This document shows, piece after piece, positions 54,911 through 63,787 of a DNA stretch of 64,000 nucleotides. The stretch spans positions 185,857 to 249,856 of the forward strand of contig NZ_JAUYFF010000010.1 of NCBI RefSeq assembly GCF_030691015.1. Direction: 5' to 3'. The stretch's first letter is position 1, and each line of letters opens with the position of its first letter. The translations under genes and the position numbers were made by a program. Below the pieces are notes generated by a model. That model had not been told where the DNA came from. It searched no databases and saw only the letters and a list, made by a program, of their open reading frames with translations. This stretch comes from Sulfuricurvum sp. GTDB lineage: Bacteria; Campylobacterota; Campylobacteria; Campylobacterales; Sulfurimonadaceae.

Positions 54911-55744
54911 ATGCGTTCTCTCACACTTTCGGTCGTTTTATCCACTTTTTTATGGGGCGCTCCTATCGGCGGAGTTGCAGTACTCGTCAAAAACACCCCT
55001 ATCACTTTGTTTGAAGTGCAGCAAGAGATGAAACAAAGCGGTACAAGTGCCAAACAAAGCGCAGATACGTTGATCCGAAAAAAACTTGAGCAACTTGAAG
55101 CTCAGGAGAAAAAAATTACCGTTACTTCCGCAGAGATTAACGACGAACTCAACCGAATGGCATCGCAAAACAACCTCACGATGGAGCAATTTTTAAACGC
55201 TATGAAAACGGTACGCGGACTCAGTGAAAAAGATCTGAAAGCCAAAGTAGAAGAGACGATCAAAGGGCAAAAGCTTTACTCTGCTATTGCTTTCTCTAAA
55301 ATGGGACAACCGAGTGCCGAAGAAGAAAATGAGTACTATCAGCTTCATTTAGATGAATTTTCACGACCTGAGAGTTTTGATGTGACTACCTATATTTCCT
55401 CTTCGCAAGAGGCTCTCTCTATGCAAATCGCTGATCCGATGCGCCACGTTGAAAACATTCAGACCAAAGAAGAAAATATCCCTTTTGGTAAAATCAACCC
55501 GCAACTCGCCCAAATTCTTAATAAAATCCCTGAGGGGAGTTTCAGTGCGATCCTCCCTAACGGTCAAAACAGTTTTGTCTCTTTTTATATGCGGGATAAA
55601 CAAAACGTTGTAACAGAAAACATTGATGCGGTACGTCCTCAAATCGCCAATGCGATTCTCGGTGAGAAACGGAACCAAGTTCTTAACGATTATTTTACCC
55701 GTCTTAGACTCAGCGCAGATATCAAAGTTTTACGTCTTCCGTAA
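54911..55744 (+). CDS. SurA-like periplasmic chaperone (Cj1289-type)
   Basis: A 277-residue exported protein. A signal peptide (SLTLSVVLSTFLWGAP) leads into a helical SurA-N domain (IGGVAVLVKNTPITLFEVQ, LIRKKLEQLEAQEKKI) and a parvulin-like middle region (FDVTTYISSSQEALSMQI). The arrangement recalls Campylobacter Cj1289, which aids outer-membrane protein folding. A well-placed AGGAG precedes the ATG. The isomerase domain looks degenerate, so chaperone action seems likelier than catalysis. Confidence 0.82.
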   Translation: MRSLTLSVVLSTFLWGAPIGGVAVLVKNTPITLFEVQQEMKQSGTSAKQSADTLIRKKLEQLEAQEKKITVTSAEINDELNRMASQNNLTMEQFLNAMKTVRGLSEKDLKAKVEETIKGQKLYSAIAFSKMGQPSAEEENEYYQLHLDEFSRPESFDVTTYISSSQEALSMQIADPMRHVENIQTKEENIPFGKINPQLAQILNKIPEGSFSAILPNGQNSFVSFYMRDKQNVVTENIDAVRPQIANAILGEKRNQVLNDYFTRLRLSADIKVLRLP

Positions 55745-55751
55745 TTAAAAA

Positions 55752-55769
55752 GGTGGCTATTAAGCCACC
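55752..55769 (-). terminator. terminator hairpin holding the chemoreceptor stop codon
   Basis: GGTGGCT and AGCCACC pair over seven bases around the loop TAAT, which includes the stop codon. TTTTTAATT follows on the minus strand. Confidence 0.65.
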
Positions 55770-57886
55770 ATCTCATTGAGAATATCAAAGAGCTCTATGC
55801 TCGCTTTCTCAGCCGCTTCAAAACATCCCGCAATCGCTTTTGCATGTCGAATCGGATCATCATTTAGCAACTGAACCGCTTTTTTAACCTCTTCATGAAC
55901 CTTTTTATGCGGTTCTGCTATTTTTGCGTAAGCAGGATGTGAAGAAAATACCGATTTACCATCTCCGTTTTCATACCATTTCCCGAGCGCACAGGAGTGA
56001 TGGTCGCTGAAGGCGTGATCTACTTTTCCTTCGAAACCTGCAGAATAGGCATTGTTTTTGAAAATCATGTGGTCAATTTTTGCCATGTTTGTAAATATTT
56101 TATGACTTATCGATTCACTGTCTTCTTTAATCTTTTCAACATTTTGAATCAATTTTCCCATGACTGTTTTAAACTGATCGAGTTTTTGAGATGAATCAAC
56201 GGCATATTCCTCAACCCGTTCGCTATTTTCCAACATCCCTACCGAATTTTGTTTCAGGACGCTGATATTCGCTTCCACTTCACTCGTCGCTTTTTGTGTC
56301 CGTTCCGCTAATTTACGTACTTCATCGGCAACAACGGCAAACCCTCGTCCGTGTTCCCCGGCTCGAGCCGCTTCAATCGCCGCATTGAGTGCCAACAAAT
56401 TCGTTTGATCGGATATGTCTTTAATTAACGTAATAACGTTTGAGATTTCGCTCACATTATGATTAAGCTGCTCCGAATTTGCTCGTGAGTCGTTAATCAT
56501 TTCGGTGATTTTAGACATACTGGCCATAATCTCGTCCGTTTGGCTGCTCACCGTGTCAACAACATCCCCCGTATCATGGTTGAGCGTATTCACTTCGTGC
56601 AAATTTTGTATATTGCTCTCCAATGAATTTCTAAGATTGCCTGCATTGTGAATCGATCCTTGAATCATTTGGCGCGCAAGGGTCAAAGACATCTCATTTT
56701 TTTCCATCTGTTCTTCAGATTTTGCTTTTGCGCTCATAGCCTCACGTGCACGCTCTTCGGCTAAACTAGCGATATTTTGAACTTTTTCGATAAAAATATT
56801 AAAGCTCATTGCCGCTTTACCGATTTCATCGTTCGAAGAGACACGCAAACGTTTACTCATATCGGCATCACCGCTTGCCAATTCCTGAGCAATGGAATCG
56901 AGATTTTCAATCGGTTCCGTTACCGCTCGACGAACAATTACAATGAGTAATATAAGAATGACGCCGTCCATAACTGTCATAATAACGACTTGACGCAACA
57001 AGGAGTCCTCAGATTGATTAATCAGGTTTTCAACCGTTTCCAATTTTTTAGCGGAAAAAGCATACCCGACTGCTTCTCCTGAGAAATCTTTGATAACGAT
57101 AGGGGTAACATAATAGTTTTCTGTTGTGAAGGAAGCTGCTTTAGCATCAAACTCAGCACTGCCAAGCTCAGCTAAAAATCCCTTATCAACCGCATCTTCT
57201 TTTACTGCAAGGGTAAAGTTTTTACCAATTTTAGGGGCATCTTTAAGTTCCATCGCATTCTCTAAAAAGCGGTTATCAAGCCCTATAACGATTTCCGTTC
57301 CGAAGTTTTTCCGAATATCTTTAATGACGGAATTAAGTCCCTGCATAAACTCAACCGACCCTACATATTCTCCTCCCGAGACAATAGGGGCAATTCCGCG
57401 TAATTCCAATCCTGCAACACCGATTTCAATCGCGACAAGCGGTTTTTGAGTCTCTTTTACCGCTAAAATTGTCTTGCGGAAACTACTCAGGTCATCACCA
57501 AACTTCTCCGGTTTCCATACACGAATAAAGCTATGAACGTCTTTATCATGAACATGAATCTTAATATTTCCGAATTTCGTGTGCTCTTTGTACTCTTTTG
57601 AAAGAGACTTAAGACTTTTTAATGTCCCTTCACGATCTCCGCTAATAAGTCCATTAACCACAGCACTGTTTTTAGCAATGCCGATGGCATTGGTTATTCC
57701 GACACTGTTTTTCGCTTCTATCGCCTCATCAAAGATCGTCTTCATCTCTTTGGACTGACTGCTATAGATATCTTCACGAATTTGATCTACCGACATCCAA
57801 TAATTTATCAAAACTACAATAAATCCAATCACAATCGATGCAATCAGCGGAACATGTACTTTTTGTGCAATGGTCATGTTTTTCAA
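55760..57886 (-). CDS. methyl-accepting chemotaxis protein with CZB zinc domain
   Basis: A 708-residue chemoreceptor. Transmembrane helices at about 12-30 and 300-322 flank a periplasmic sensor domain of the Cache type; HAMP follows ([19 protein letters not shown]). The signalling tip is [19 protein letters not shown] with [19 protein letters not shown]. The C-terminal CZB domain has a His, then [10 protein letters not shown], then [15 protein letters not shown], the Cys/His set that binds zinc. CZB receptors sense zinc or oxidants such as hypochlorite. A TTG start at 57886 is supported by AAGGGGA seven bases upstream. Confidence 0.93.
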   Translation of the reverse strand: MKNMTIAQKVHVPLIASIVIGFIVVLINYWMSVDQIREDIYSSQSKEMKTIFDEAIEAKNSVGITNAIGIAKNSAVVNGLISGDREGTLKSLKSLSKEYKEHTKFGNIKIHVHDKDVHSFIRVWKPEKFGDDLSSFRKTILAVKETQKPLVAIEIGVAGLELRGIAPIVSGGEYVGSVEFMQGLNSVIKDIRKNFGTEIVIGLDNRFLENAMELKDAPKIGKNFTLAVKEDAVDKGFLAELGSAEFDAKAASFTTENYYVTPIVIKDFSGEAVGYAFSAKKLETVENLINQSEDSLLRQVVIMTVMDGVILILLIVIVRRAVTEPIENLDSIAQELASGDADMSKRLRVSSNDEIGKAAMSFNIFIEKVQNIASLAEERAREAMSAKAKSEEQMEKNEMSLTLARQMIQGSIHNAGNLRNSLESNIQNLHEVNTLNHDTGDVVDTVSSQTDEIMASMSKITEMINDSRANSEQLNHNVSEISNVITLIKDISDQTNLLALNAAIEAARAGEHGRGFAVVADEVRKLAERTQKATSEVEANISVLKQNSVGMLENSERVEEYAVDSSQKLDQFKTVMGKLIQNVEKIKEDSESISHKIFTNMAKIDHMIFKNNAYSAGFEGKVDHAFSDHHSCALGKWYENGDGKSVFSSHPAYAKIAEPHKKVHEEVKKAVQLLNDDPIRHAKAIAGCFEAAEKASIELFDILNEMVA

Positions 57887-57915
57887 ACTATCCCCTTTTG
57901 GTAATGCTGATTATT

Positions 57916-57940
57916 TTGTAATGGTTACAACATTGTTACA
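57916..57940. promoter_or_regulatory. dyad TTGTAA-TGG-TTACAA upstream of the chemoreceptor
   Basis: TTGTAA (57916-57921) and TTACAA (57925-57930) form a perfect dyad, followed by TTGTTACA at 57933-57940. The octamer TTGTTACA also appears in the second arm of the cbb3 leader. A TATACT box lies just upstream (57946-57951, minus), so this could be a regulator site within the leader of the receptor gene. Confidence 0.4.
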
Positions 57941-57999
57941 GGTAAAGTATAATGGGATTTCACTAAGAGAAAATTTAAAAAAAAGACGAAGAAAAGGAT

Positions 58000-58028
58000 A
58001 ATTACAACGACAATTAGCCGTTGTAATT
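58000..58028 (-). terminator. terminator hairpin holding the accC stop codon
   Basis: AATTACAACG and CGTTGTAATT pair over ten bases; the nine-base loop holds the accC stop. CCTTTTCTTC follows on the minus strand. Confidence 0.65.
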
Positions 58029-59354
58029 TTCGAGGTATTTGGTATCGAAGTTATTATTGATAAAATCGGGGTTTTCCATCATTTTCAGATGAAAAGGGAT
58101 CGTTGTTTTAATGCCGGTTATCGTAAATTCGCTCAATGCACGGTGCATACGGGCAATCGCATCATTACGATCCGTTCCGTAAACAATCAATTTTCCGATC
58201 ATCGAATCGTACGTCGGAGGGACGATATACCCTCCATGCGCATGGGTATCAACACGAACATTACGCCCGCCCGGTGAGATCCACTGAGTGATTTTACCCG
58301 GACACGGCAAGAATTTGATCGGATCTTCTGCAGTTATACGGCACTCAATCGAGTGACCGCTAAGGACAACACTCTCTTGTGGAGGAAGGGCTTCTCCCTC
58401 GGCTACGCGGATCATCATTTCGATCAAATCCAAACCGCTCACCATTTCCGAAACGGTATGTTCAACCTGAAGACGAGTATTCATCTCCATAAAATAGAAT
58501 TTTTTATCGGCATCGAGGAGATACTCGAATGTCCCCGCCCCTTCGTATTTAATATACTTGGTCGCACGTACGGCGGATGCATGTAATTCAGCACGGATTT
58601 CAGGTGTCAATGCAATAGCAGGAGATTCTTCGATCAGCTTTTGGTGACGACGCTGCATAGAACAGTCACGCTCTCCGATGTGAAGAACATTCCCGTGAGC
58701 ATCCGCGATCACTTGCACTTCGATATGACGAGGATTTTTAATGAATTTCTCCATATAAATCGTACCGTCACCGAATGCGCCTATCGCTTCTGCTTCCGCT
58801 GCCAAAAATGCGTTTTCGATATAGCTCTCTTCTTCGACAACGCGCATTCCGCGTCCGCCGCCACCGGCTGCTGCTTTAAGGATAACCGGATAACCGACCT
58901 CTTTGGCACGTACTTTGGCTTCGGCAATGTCTTTGATCGCACCGTCAGACCCCGGAACAACGGGAACACCCGCAGCAATCATTACATCTTTCGCTTTTGA
59001 TTTATCCGACATCAATACCATAACTTCCGGAGTCGGTCCGATAAATTTGATCCCATGATGGGTACAGATCTCAACAAAATGTTGATTTTCAGACAAAAAT
59101 CCGTATCCCGGAAATACCGCATCGCATCCGCTGATTTCGCAAGCGGCGATAATAGCGGGAATATTAAGGTAACTTTGAGAACTCGGAGCAGCACCGATAC
59201 AAATCGCTGCATCCGCTAATTTCAGATACGAAGCCTCTTTATCCGCAGTGGAGTAAACCGCTACCGCCTCTTTTCCCATCTCTTTAATCGTACGGATAGC
59301 ACGAAGCGCAATCTCGCCGCGATTTGCGACTAAAATACGTTTGATTTCCGCCAT
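58014..59354 (-). CDS. accC: acetyl-CoA carboxylase, biotin carboxylase subunit
   Basis: AccC carboxylates biotin on AccB with ATP and bicarbonate in fatty acid synthesis. Visible signatures are LVANRGEIALRAIRTIKEMG, the ATP-grasp glycine loop KAAAGGGGRGMRVV, ERDCSMQRRHQKLIEE and FMEMNTRLQVEHTVSEMV. 446 residues, standard. It starts two bases after accB. Confidence 0.97.
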   Translation of the reverse strand: MAEIKRILVANRGEIALRAIRTIKEMGKEAVAVYSTADKEASYLKLADAAICIGAAPSSQSYLNIPAIIAACEISGCDAVFPGYGFLSENQHFVEICTHHGIKFIGPTPEVMVLMSDKSKAKDVMIAAGVPVVPGSDGAIKDIAEAKVRAKEVGYPVILKAAAGGGGRGMRVVEEESYIENAFLAAEAEAIGAFGDGTIYMEKFIKNPRHIEVQVIADAHGNVLHIGERDCSMQRRHQKLIEESPAIALTPEIRAELHASAVRATKYIKYEGAGTFEYLLDADKKFYFMEMNTRLQVEHTVSEMVSGLDLIEMMIRVAEGEALPPQESVVLSGHSIECRITAEDPIKFLPCPGKITQWISPGGRNVRVDTHAHGGYIVPPTYDSMIGKLIVYGTDRNDAIARMHRALSEFTITGIKTTIPFHLKMMENPDFINNNFDTKYLENYNG

Positions 59355-59356
59355 GA

Positions 59357-59809
59357 TTAGAGCTTCTCGACAGCGAATAACGGCATATCGTACTCAACAG
59401 CCTGAGCATCTGACACTAAAACACTTACAATTTTACAATCAAACTCTGCTTCAAGCTCATTCATAATTTTCATCGCTTCAAGAACCGCAATAACTTGCCC
59501 TTTTTTCACACGATCGCCTACTTTGACAAAAGGGGCTGAATCAGGTGAAGGGGATGCGTAAAATGTCCCGACCATAGGAGAAACGATCATGTCGCCGGTA
59601 TGTACAGGGGCAGAAGATGCTGTTTCCATTGCTGTAGCTGCTGCAACCGGAGCTGCTGCAACTGCTACGGGAGCTGCCATAATCGGTGCGCACACTGCGC
59701 CGATATTTTTTTCAAGTTCAATCGAAAAAGCGTCTTGAGTAATTTTTAATTTTGAAAGAGTACTTGCGTCAAACTCTTGCAAAAGTGCTTTGATTTGTTT
59801 CATATCCAT
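59357..59809 (-). CDS. accB: acetyl-CoA carboxylase, biotin carboxyl carrier protein
   Basis: A 150-residue BCCP: an N-terminal assembly part (KQIKALLQEFDASTLSKLKI), an Ala/Pro-rich linker, and the biotinyl domain with the biotin-accepting lysine in VLEAMKIMNELEA. AGGAG lies nine bases before the ATG. It leads accB-accC. Confidence 0.96.
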   Translation of the reverse strand: MDMKQIKALLQEFDASTLSKLKITQDAFSIELEKNIGAVCAPIMAAPVAVAAAPVAAATAMETASSAPVHTGDMIVSPMVGTFYASPSPDSAPFVKVGDRVKKGQVIAVLEAMKIMNELEAEFDCKIVSVLVSDAQAVEYDMPLFAVEKL

Positions 59810-59842
59810 CGGAAAATGCTCCTAAAAGTAGGTTAATAGATG

Positions 59843-59851
59843 TGTTATACT
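59843..59851 (+). promoter_or_regulatory. extended -10 promoter of dcd
   Basis: TG-T-TATACT, 30 bases before the ATG at 59882. Confidence 0.4.
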
Positions 59852-59881
59852 ACCATAAATAAAATTAACAACGGATAGAAG

Positions 59882-60442
59882 ATGGGTCTCAAAAGCGACG
59901 GATGGATTAGAGAAAAGGCATTAAATGAGGGGATGATATCCCCATTTTGCGAAGATCAAGTGGGAGTGGGAGTCGTTAGTTACGGTCTTAGTTCGTACGG
60001 TTATGATATTCGTGTTACGAATGAATTTAAGATTTTTACCAATCTGAATTCCACTGTTGTCGATCCAAAACACTTTGATGATATGAATGTTGTTGATTTC
60101 ACGGGCGATGTTTGTATTGTTCCGCCAAACTCCTTTGCGCTGGCACGAACGGTGGAATATTTTAAAATCCCTCGTGATGTATTAGCCATCTGTTTGGGTA
60201 AATCAACCTATGCACGTTGCGGTATTATCGTTAATGTTACCCCTTTTGAACCGGAATTCGAAGGGCACATCACCATCGAAATTTCTAATACCACTCCCCT
60301 TCCGGCTAAAATATACGCGAACGAAGGGATCGCGCAAGTGCTCTTTTTACAAGGGGATGAGATGTGCGAAACGAGCTATAAAGATAAAAGCGGCAAGTAT
60401 CAAGGGCAAGAGGGAATCACCCTTCCACGGATTTTAAAATAA
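59882..60442 (+). CDS. dcd: dCTP deaminase
   Basis: Dcd turns dCTP into dUTP, feeding thymidylate synthesis. The family motifs [36 protein letters not shown] and [19 protein letters not shown] are present, and 186 residues is the usual length. The glutamate in PFEPEFEGH would be the catalytic base. The distal binding-site tail [10 protein letters not shown] is intact. Confidence 0.95.
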   Translation: MGLKSDGWIREKALNEGMISPFCEDQVGVGVVSYGLSSYGYDIRVTNEFKIFTNLNSTVVDPKHFDDMNVVDFTGDVCIVPPNSFALARTVEYFKIPRDVLAICLGKSTYARCGIIVNVTPFEPEFEGHITIEISNTTPLPAKIYANEGIAQVLFLQGDEMCETSYKDKSGKYQGQEGITLPRILK

Positions 60443-60446
60443 CTAG

Positions 60447-60455
60447 TGGTACAAT
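60447..60455 (+). promoter_or_regulatory. extended -10 promoter of the DUF465 gene
   Basis: TG-G-TACAAT followed by TCCG, 31 bases before the ATG. Confidence 0.5.
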
Positions 60456-60485
60456 TCCGTTAAATTTCCACGTAAGGACACTTAA

Positions 60486-60722
60486 ATGTTGCACGAATAC
60501 CGCGATGTAATCACCCACATGAAACAAAATGATGCGGCAAATGCCCACTTTTTGAAAATTTTTGATCGTCACAACGATCTTGACAGCCAAATCAGCAAAG
60601 CTGAAAACGGTGACGTTCCGATGAGCGATCTTGAGCTTGAAAAACTCAAAAAAGAGAAGTTATTGCTTAAAGACGAAGCATACGCTATGGTTATCGAATA
60701 CAAAAAAGAGCATAGCCTCTAA
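60486..60722 (+). CDS. YdcH-like DUF465 protein
   Basis: A 78-residue helical hairpin protein of the YdcH/SlyX-like DUF465 family: FLKIFDRHNDLDSQISKAEN followed by LEKLKKEKLLLKDEAYAM. No enzymatic role is known. A pyrimidine-rich stretch follows a stem (GCCTC/GAGGC at 60736-60748) that may end the transcript. Confidence 0.82.
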   Translation: MLHEYRDVITHMKQNDAANAHFLKIFDRHNDLDSQISKAENGDVPMSDLELEKLKKEKLLLKDEAYAMVIEYKKEHSL

Positions 60723-60734
60723 GTCTCCCCTTCT

Positions 60735-60749
60735 TGCCTCTTCGAGGCA
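60735..60749 (+). terminator. possible terminator after the DUF465 gene
   Basis: TGCCTC and GAGGCA pair over six bases around TTC; a T/C-rich run follows. Confidence 0.45.
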
Positions 60750-60840
60750 GACTTCTCTCCCTTTACTTCTTTCATTGATTTACTTTTTAGCTTTAAATAG
60801 ATACGATTTATTTTTCTTGACTTTATCCAATGAGGTACGC

Positions 60841-61356
60841 ATGACAACTTCATATACCGCCTTAGCTGATTTTGGACGGGCACTGCTGAAACGTCCGACT
60901 CTCTCCGAAGGCCTTCCGATGATATCCGAGTATGCCAAACAAGTCAGCGGAGCGGAACGCTGTTCAATTTTTATTTATAATCCAAAAATACAGATGCTCT
61001 GGACCACTTTGGCGGACGGAATTGAGAAAATCATGGTTCATCAGGATGATGGTATAGTAGGAAGCACCTTCAAAGAGGGAAAGCCTATCTTAGTCAATAA
61101 TCCCTATGAAGATGCACGTTTTTTACATACTATTGACAATAAAACGGGATTCGTTACCAAAAACATCGCTTCTATCCCTATATTCGACTCAAACCGTCGA
61201 ATCATCGGAGTTTTTCAACTTCTGAACAAACCGGAAGATTTTTCATCGGAAGATACTAAATTCATGATCTTTTTTGCCCACTATATCAGCGGGTATATCG
61301 AGCTGGCTATGCTCTATGACGATCAAGGTACATTACTTTCAAAGGGGATAGAGTGA
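60841..61356 (+). CDS. stand-alone GAF domain protein (first of a tandem pair)
   Basis: A 171-residue protein that is one GAF domain: AERCSIFIYNPKIQMLWTTL, DDGIVGSTFKEGKPILVNNP and SIPIFDSNRRIIGVFQLLNK. No signalling or output domain is attached. The NKFDE-type motif that often marks nucleotide-binding GAF domains is partial here (NKPEDFSSEDT). The ATG at 60841 has GAGG before it; a longer frame starting inside the DUF465 gene has no support. About half its residues are shared with the next protein, so the pair arose by duplication. Confidence 0.88.
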   Translation: MTTSYTALADFGRALLKRPTLSEGLPMISEYAKQVSGAERCSIFIYNPKIQMLWTTLADGIEKIMVHQDDGIVGSTFKEGKPILVNNPYEDARFLHTIDNKTGFVTKNIASIPIFDSNRRIIGVFQLLNKPEDFSSEDTKFMIFFAHYISGYIELAMLYDDQGTLLSKGIE

Positions 61357-61847
61357 GCTTGGAAATTTACAAACGGATTGCCGATTTCGGTAAAAAACTC
61401 ACCTCTCTTGATCGTATCGAAGAGGCACTTCCTACTATTTCCGAAGAGGCTAAAGCGATTGTAAATGCAGAACGGTGTTCTATTTTTATGGTCGATCGAG
61501 CGGGGGAAATGTTGTGGACGAAACTGAGTGACGGTATCGGTCGAATCGCTATCGGAATTGATTCGGGAATCGTGGGAGATACCGTTCATACCAAAACGGC
61601 ACAAATGGTCAATAATCCTTATGAAGATAGCCGTTTTTTAGCTAAAATCGATGAAAAAAGCGGTTTTGTAACCCGAAATATCCTTGCAATCCCTATCTTC
61701 AACTCTCGACAAGAGGTGATCGGTATTATTCAACTCCTCAACAAATATCACGGTGATTTCGATGAAAAAGATGAAGGGATCATGAGCTTTTTTGCCAACT
61801 ATATCAGCGGAACATTGGAGTTGGCATTATTGATGGAAAAAAAATAA
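61353..61847 (+). CDS. stand-alone GAF domain protein (second of a tandem pair)
   Basis: A 164-residue GAF domain, similar throughout to the preceding one (AERCSIFMVDRAGEMLWTKL, NPYEDSRFLAKIDEKSGFV, AIPIFNSRQEVIGIIQLLNK). The NKFDE motif is complete: NKYHGDFDEKDEG. The GTG start overlaps the previous stop (GTGA), with AGGGG upstream, so both are made together. They may form a heterodimer that binds a cyclic nucleotide or another small ligand. The convergent asnB ends two bases away. Confidence 0.87.
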   Translation: MSLEIYKRIADFGKKLTSLDRIEEALPTISEEAKAIVNAERCSIFMVDRAGEMLWTKLSDGIGRIAIGIDSGIVGDTVHTKTAQMVNNPYEDSRFLAKIDEKSGFVTRNILAIPIFNSRQEVIGIIQLLNKYHGDFDEKDEGIMSFFANYISGTLELALLMEKK

Positions 61848-61849
61848 AC

Positions 61850-63655
61850 TTACAGCAATTCTCTATTAATCCAGTGGCTGAGGACATAGAGCCCCCACAC
61901 ATGCTGTTTAAATTTCCCTCGACGTGCCAAATCTAAATACTCTTCAATCACTTCGGGATAAAACAGCCCCGTCTTCTCATTCACTTCCCGTATCAGTTCA
62001 AGGCGACCTGAAGCAATCAACCACTCCATATAGGGGTTAGCAAACCCTTTTTTCTTCCGATCGATAATCTCATCGCTGAGATAATTTCGGGCGATTTGTT
62101 TGAGAAGTGTTTTACTCTCCCCTCCACCGATACGCAGACGCGGGTCAACAGAGAGCACCGTTTCGGCTAAAGTATGATCCAAAAACGGAGTACGCGCTTC
62201 GAGAGTATGCGCCATCGAAACCCGATCAAGCTTAGTGAGAAAATGCTCTCCGACGAAAAGCTTGAGATCAATCATGCTGTACCACAGACTCGGATCACGA
62301 TGTCCGCTATGCTCAAATTTGTCTCGATATTTTTGTAAAAATCGAAGCGATTCGTTATCTCGAACGTTGCGGCGAAAGAGCTTGTTTTGCTGTAAATCGG
62401 TAAACTTCTCTCCCGACGTCCGAAATAACAGTGTCTCGTCAAAAATCCGCTTGTACCACTCCCATTCTCGGTTCATCGAGAAATGGCTGTGAAAATATTT
62501 TTTGAGCCAGTTTTTATGATGGAGTGATGCCGCTTTTTCGATGTCGAGATACTCGAAATACTGCCGATACCCTAAAAAAAGCTCATCTGAACCCTCGCCG
62601 CTAAGAACGACTTTGTACCCTTGCGAGCTGATTTTTTTCATCAGTAGGTAAAGAGGTAATGCGGCGGGATCATTGAGCGGTTCATCCATGTGAATCAGCA
62701 AATCATCTAAGTGCTCATCAAAATCGTTTTGCGAAATAATAACTTCGGTATGATCTAATCCCAAATAATTTGCGGTTATTACCGCGTTTGCCCGCTCATC
62801 ATAGGCACCGTATTCGTTATACCCTAGAGTAAAAACGGGGAGTTTTTTTCCCTGCGCTGAAGCTATCGCGCAGATCATAGCACTGTCCAATCCCCCCGAA
62901 AGAAGTGCGGCCATCGGAGCTCTAGTATCGAGCCGCATCGAAACAGAGCGATGTAGCTCCTCTTCAATCCGTCGCAATGCTTCATCTCCATCGGTAATCA
63001 TTGAAGCGGGACTATTTAGCAGATCATAATAGCGGTGCTTGGTAATTGTGCCGCGCTCGAAGCAAAGCCACTCGCCGCTTTCTAGTTTTTCTATCCCCTC
63101 ATAAAATGTATGAGGCGGTGCAGGTGCCAAAAAAGAGAGGTAAGAATGAAGCGCTTCATTATTCATCCGTACCGAGGATAAAAACGGTTTGATCGCTTTG
63201 ATCTCTGACGCAAAAACAAACGCCTCTTTACCCTGATGATAAAAGAGGGGCTTTTTCCCAAATCGATCCCGTACGAGATAGCATTTATCCCCATCTATCA
63301 GAGCAAAAGCGAACATCCCCTCGAGGTGTTCAACACACCCTATCCCCCAAGCTTCATACGCGGCCAAAATTACCTCGGTATCGCTGTGGGTTTCCCAATG
63401 ATGATGCCCAAGCTGCTCGCGCAGTGCCGTGTGATTGTAAATCTCACCGTTAAAGCTGATCACTATGCTGCCACGTTTCATCGGCTGATGGGACCTGTGA
63501 TGCGCATCAGTGATGGAGAGACGTTGATGGGCTAAAAAAAGCCTCTCTTCCTCAATAATGCCGCAATGATCTCGACCACGGTGAGCTAAACGCTTTAGTG
63601 CTTCGCGTGCTTTTGAAGGGGAGTACTCACCGATTATTCCAAACAGACCGCACAC
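61850..63655 (-). CDS. asnB: asparagine synthetase (glutamine-hydrolysing) or AsnB-like amidotransferase
   Basis: A 601-residue protein: Cys2 begins the class II glutaminase (CGLFGIIGEY, SFNGEIYNHTALREQLG), and the synthetase domain has the PP-loop ALLSGGLDSAMICAIA with VVLSGEGSDELFLGYRQYF. It amidates aspartate from glutamine with ATP. Some close relatives modify surface sugars (WbpS-type), and that cannot be ruled out since no amino-acid genes are adjacent. The start is GTG at 63655. Confidence 0.88.
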   Translation of the reverse strand: MCGLFGIIGEYSPSKAREALKRLAHRGRDHCGIIEEERLFLAHQRLSITDAHHRSHQPMKRGSIVISFNGEIYNHTALREQLGHHHWETHSDTEVILAAYEAWGIGCVEHLEGMFAFALIDGDKCYLVRDRFGKKPLFYHQGKEAFVFASEIKAIKPFLSSVRMNNEALHSYLSFLAPAPPHTFYEGIEKLESGEWLCFERGTITKHRYYDLLNSPASMITDGDEALRRIEEELHRSVSMRLDTRAPMAALLSGGLDSAMICAIASAQGKKLPVFTLGYNEYGAYDERANAVITANYLGLDHTEVIISQNDFDEHLDDLLIHMDEPLNDPAALPLYLLMKKISSQGYKVVLSGEGSDELFLGYRQYFEYLDIEKAASLHHKNWLKKYFHSHFSMNREWEWYKRIFDETLLFRTSGEKFTDLQQNKLFRRNVRDNESLRFLQKYRDKFEHSGHRDPSLWYSMIDLKLFVGEHFLTKLDRVSMAHTLEARTPFLDHTLAETVLSVDPRLRIGGGESKTLLKQIARNYLSDEIIDRKKKGFANPYMEWLIASGRLELIREVNEKTGLFYPEVIEEYLDLARRGKFKQHVWGLYVLSHWINRELL

Positions 63656-63672
63656 GAGAAACCTTTTTTTCG

Positions 63673-63740
63673 CAATTATACGCTATTGCGACCTAACTCA
63701 AGAGATGAAAATATTTGACTCAGTTTAAATATCTTATAAT
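63673..63740. promoter_or_regulatory. divergent promoters between asnB and metK
   Basis: TATAAT on the minus strand (63673-63678) points to asnB; TATAAT on the plus strand (63735-63740) points to metK. CGCAAT and ATTGCG (63671-63690) also pair around the asnB box. Confidence 0.45.
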
Positions 63741-63787
63741 CTCTTTATTAGTATTAACCTAAAAATATAGCAAGGAAACAACCATTT

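Noticed and set aside
60631..60840. N-terminal extension of the first GAF protein
   Set aside because: It starts inside the DUF465 gene in another frame, crosses a T/C-rich spacer, and a good ribosome-binding site lies before ATG 60841.
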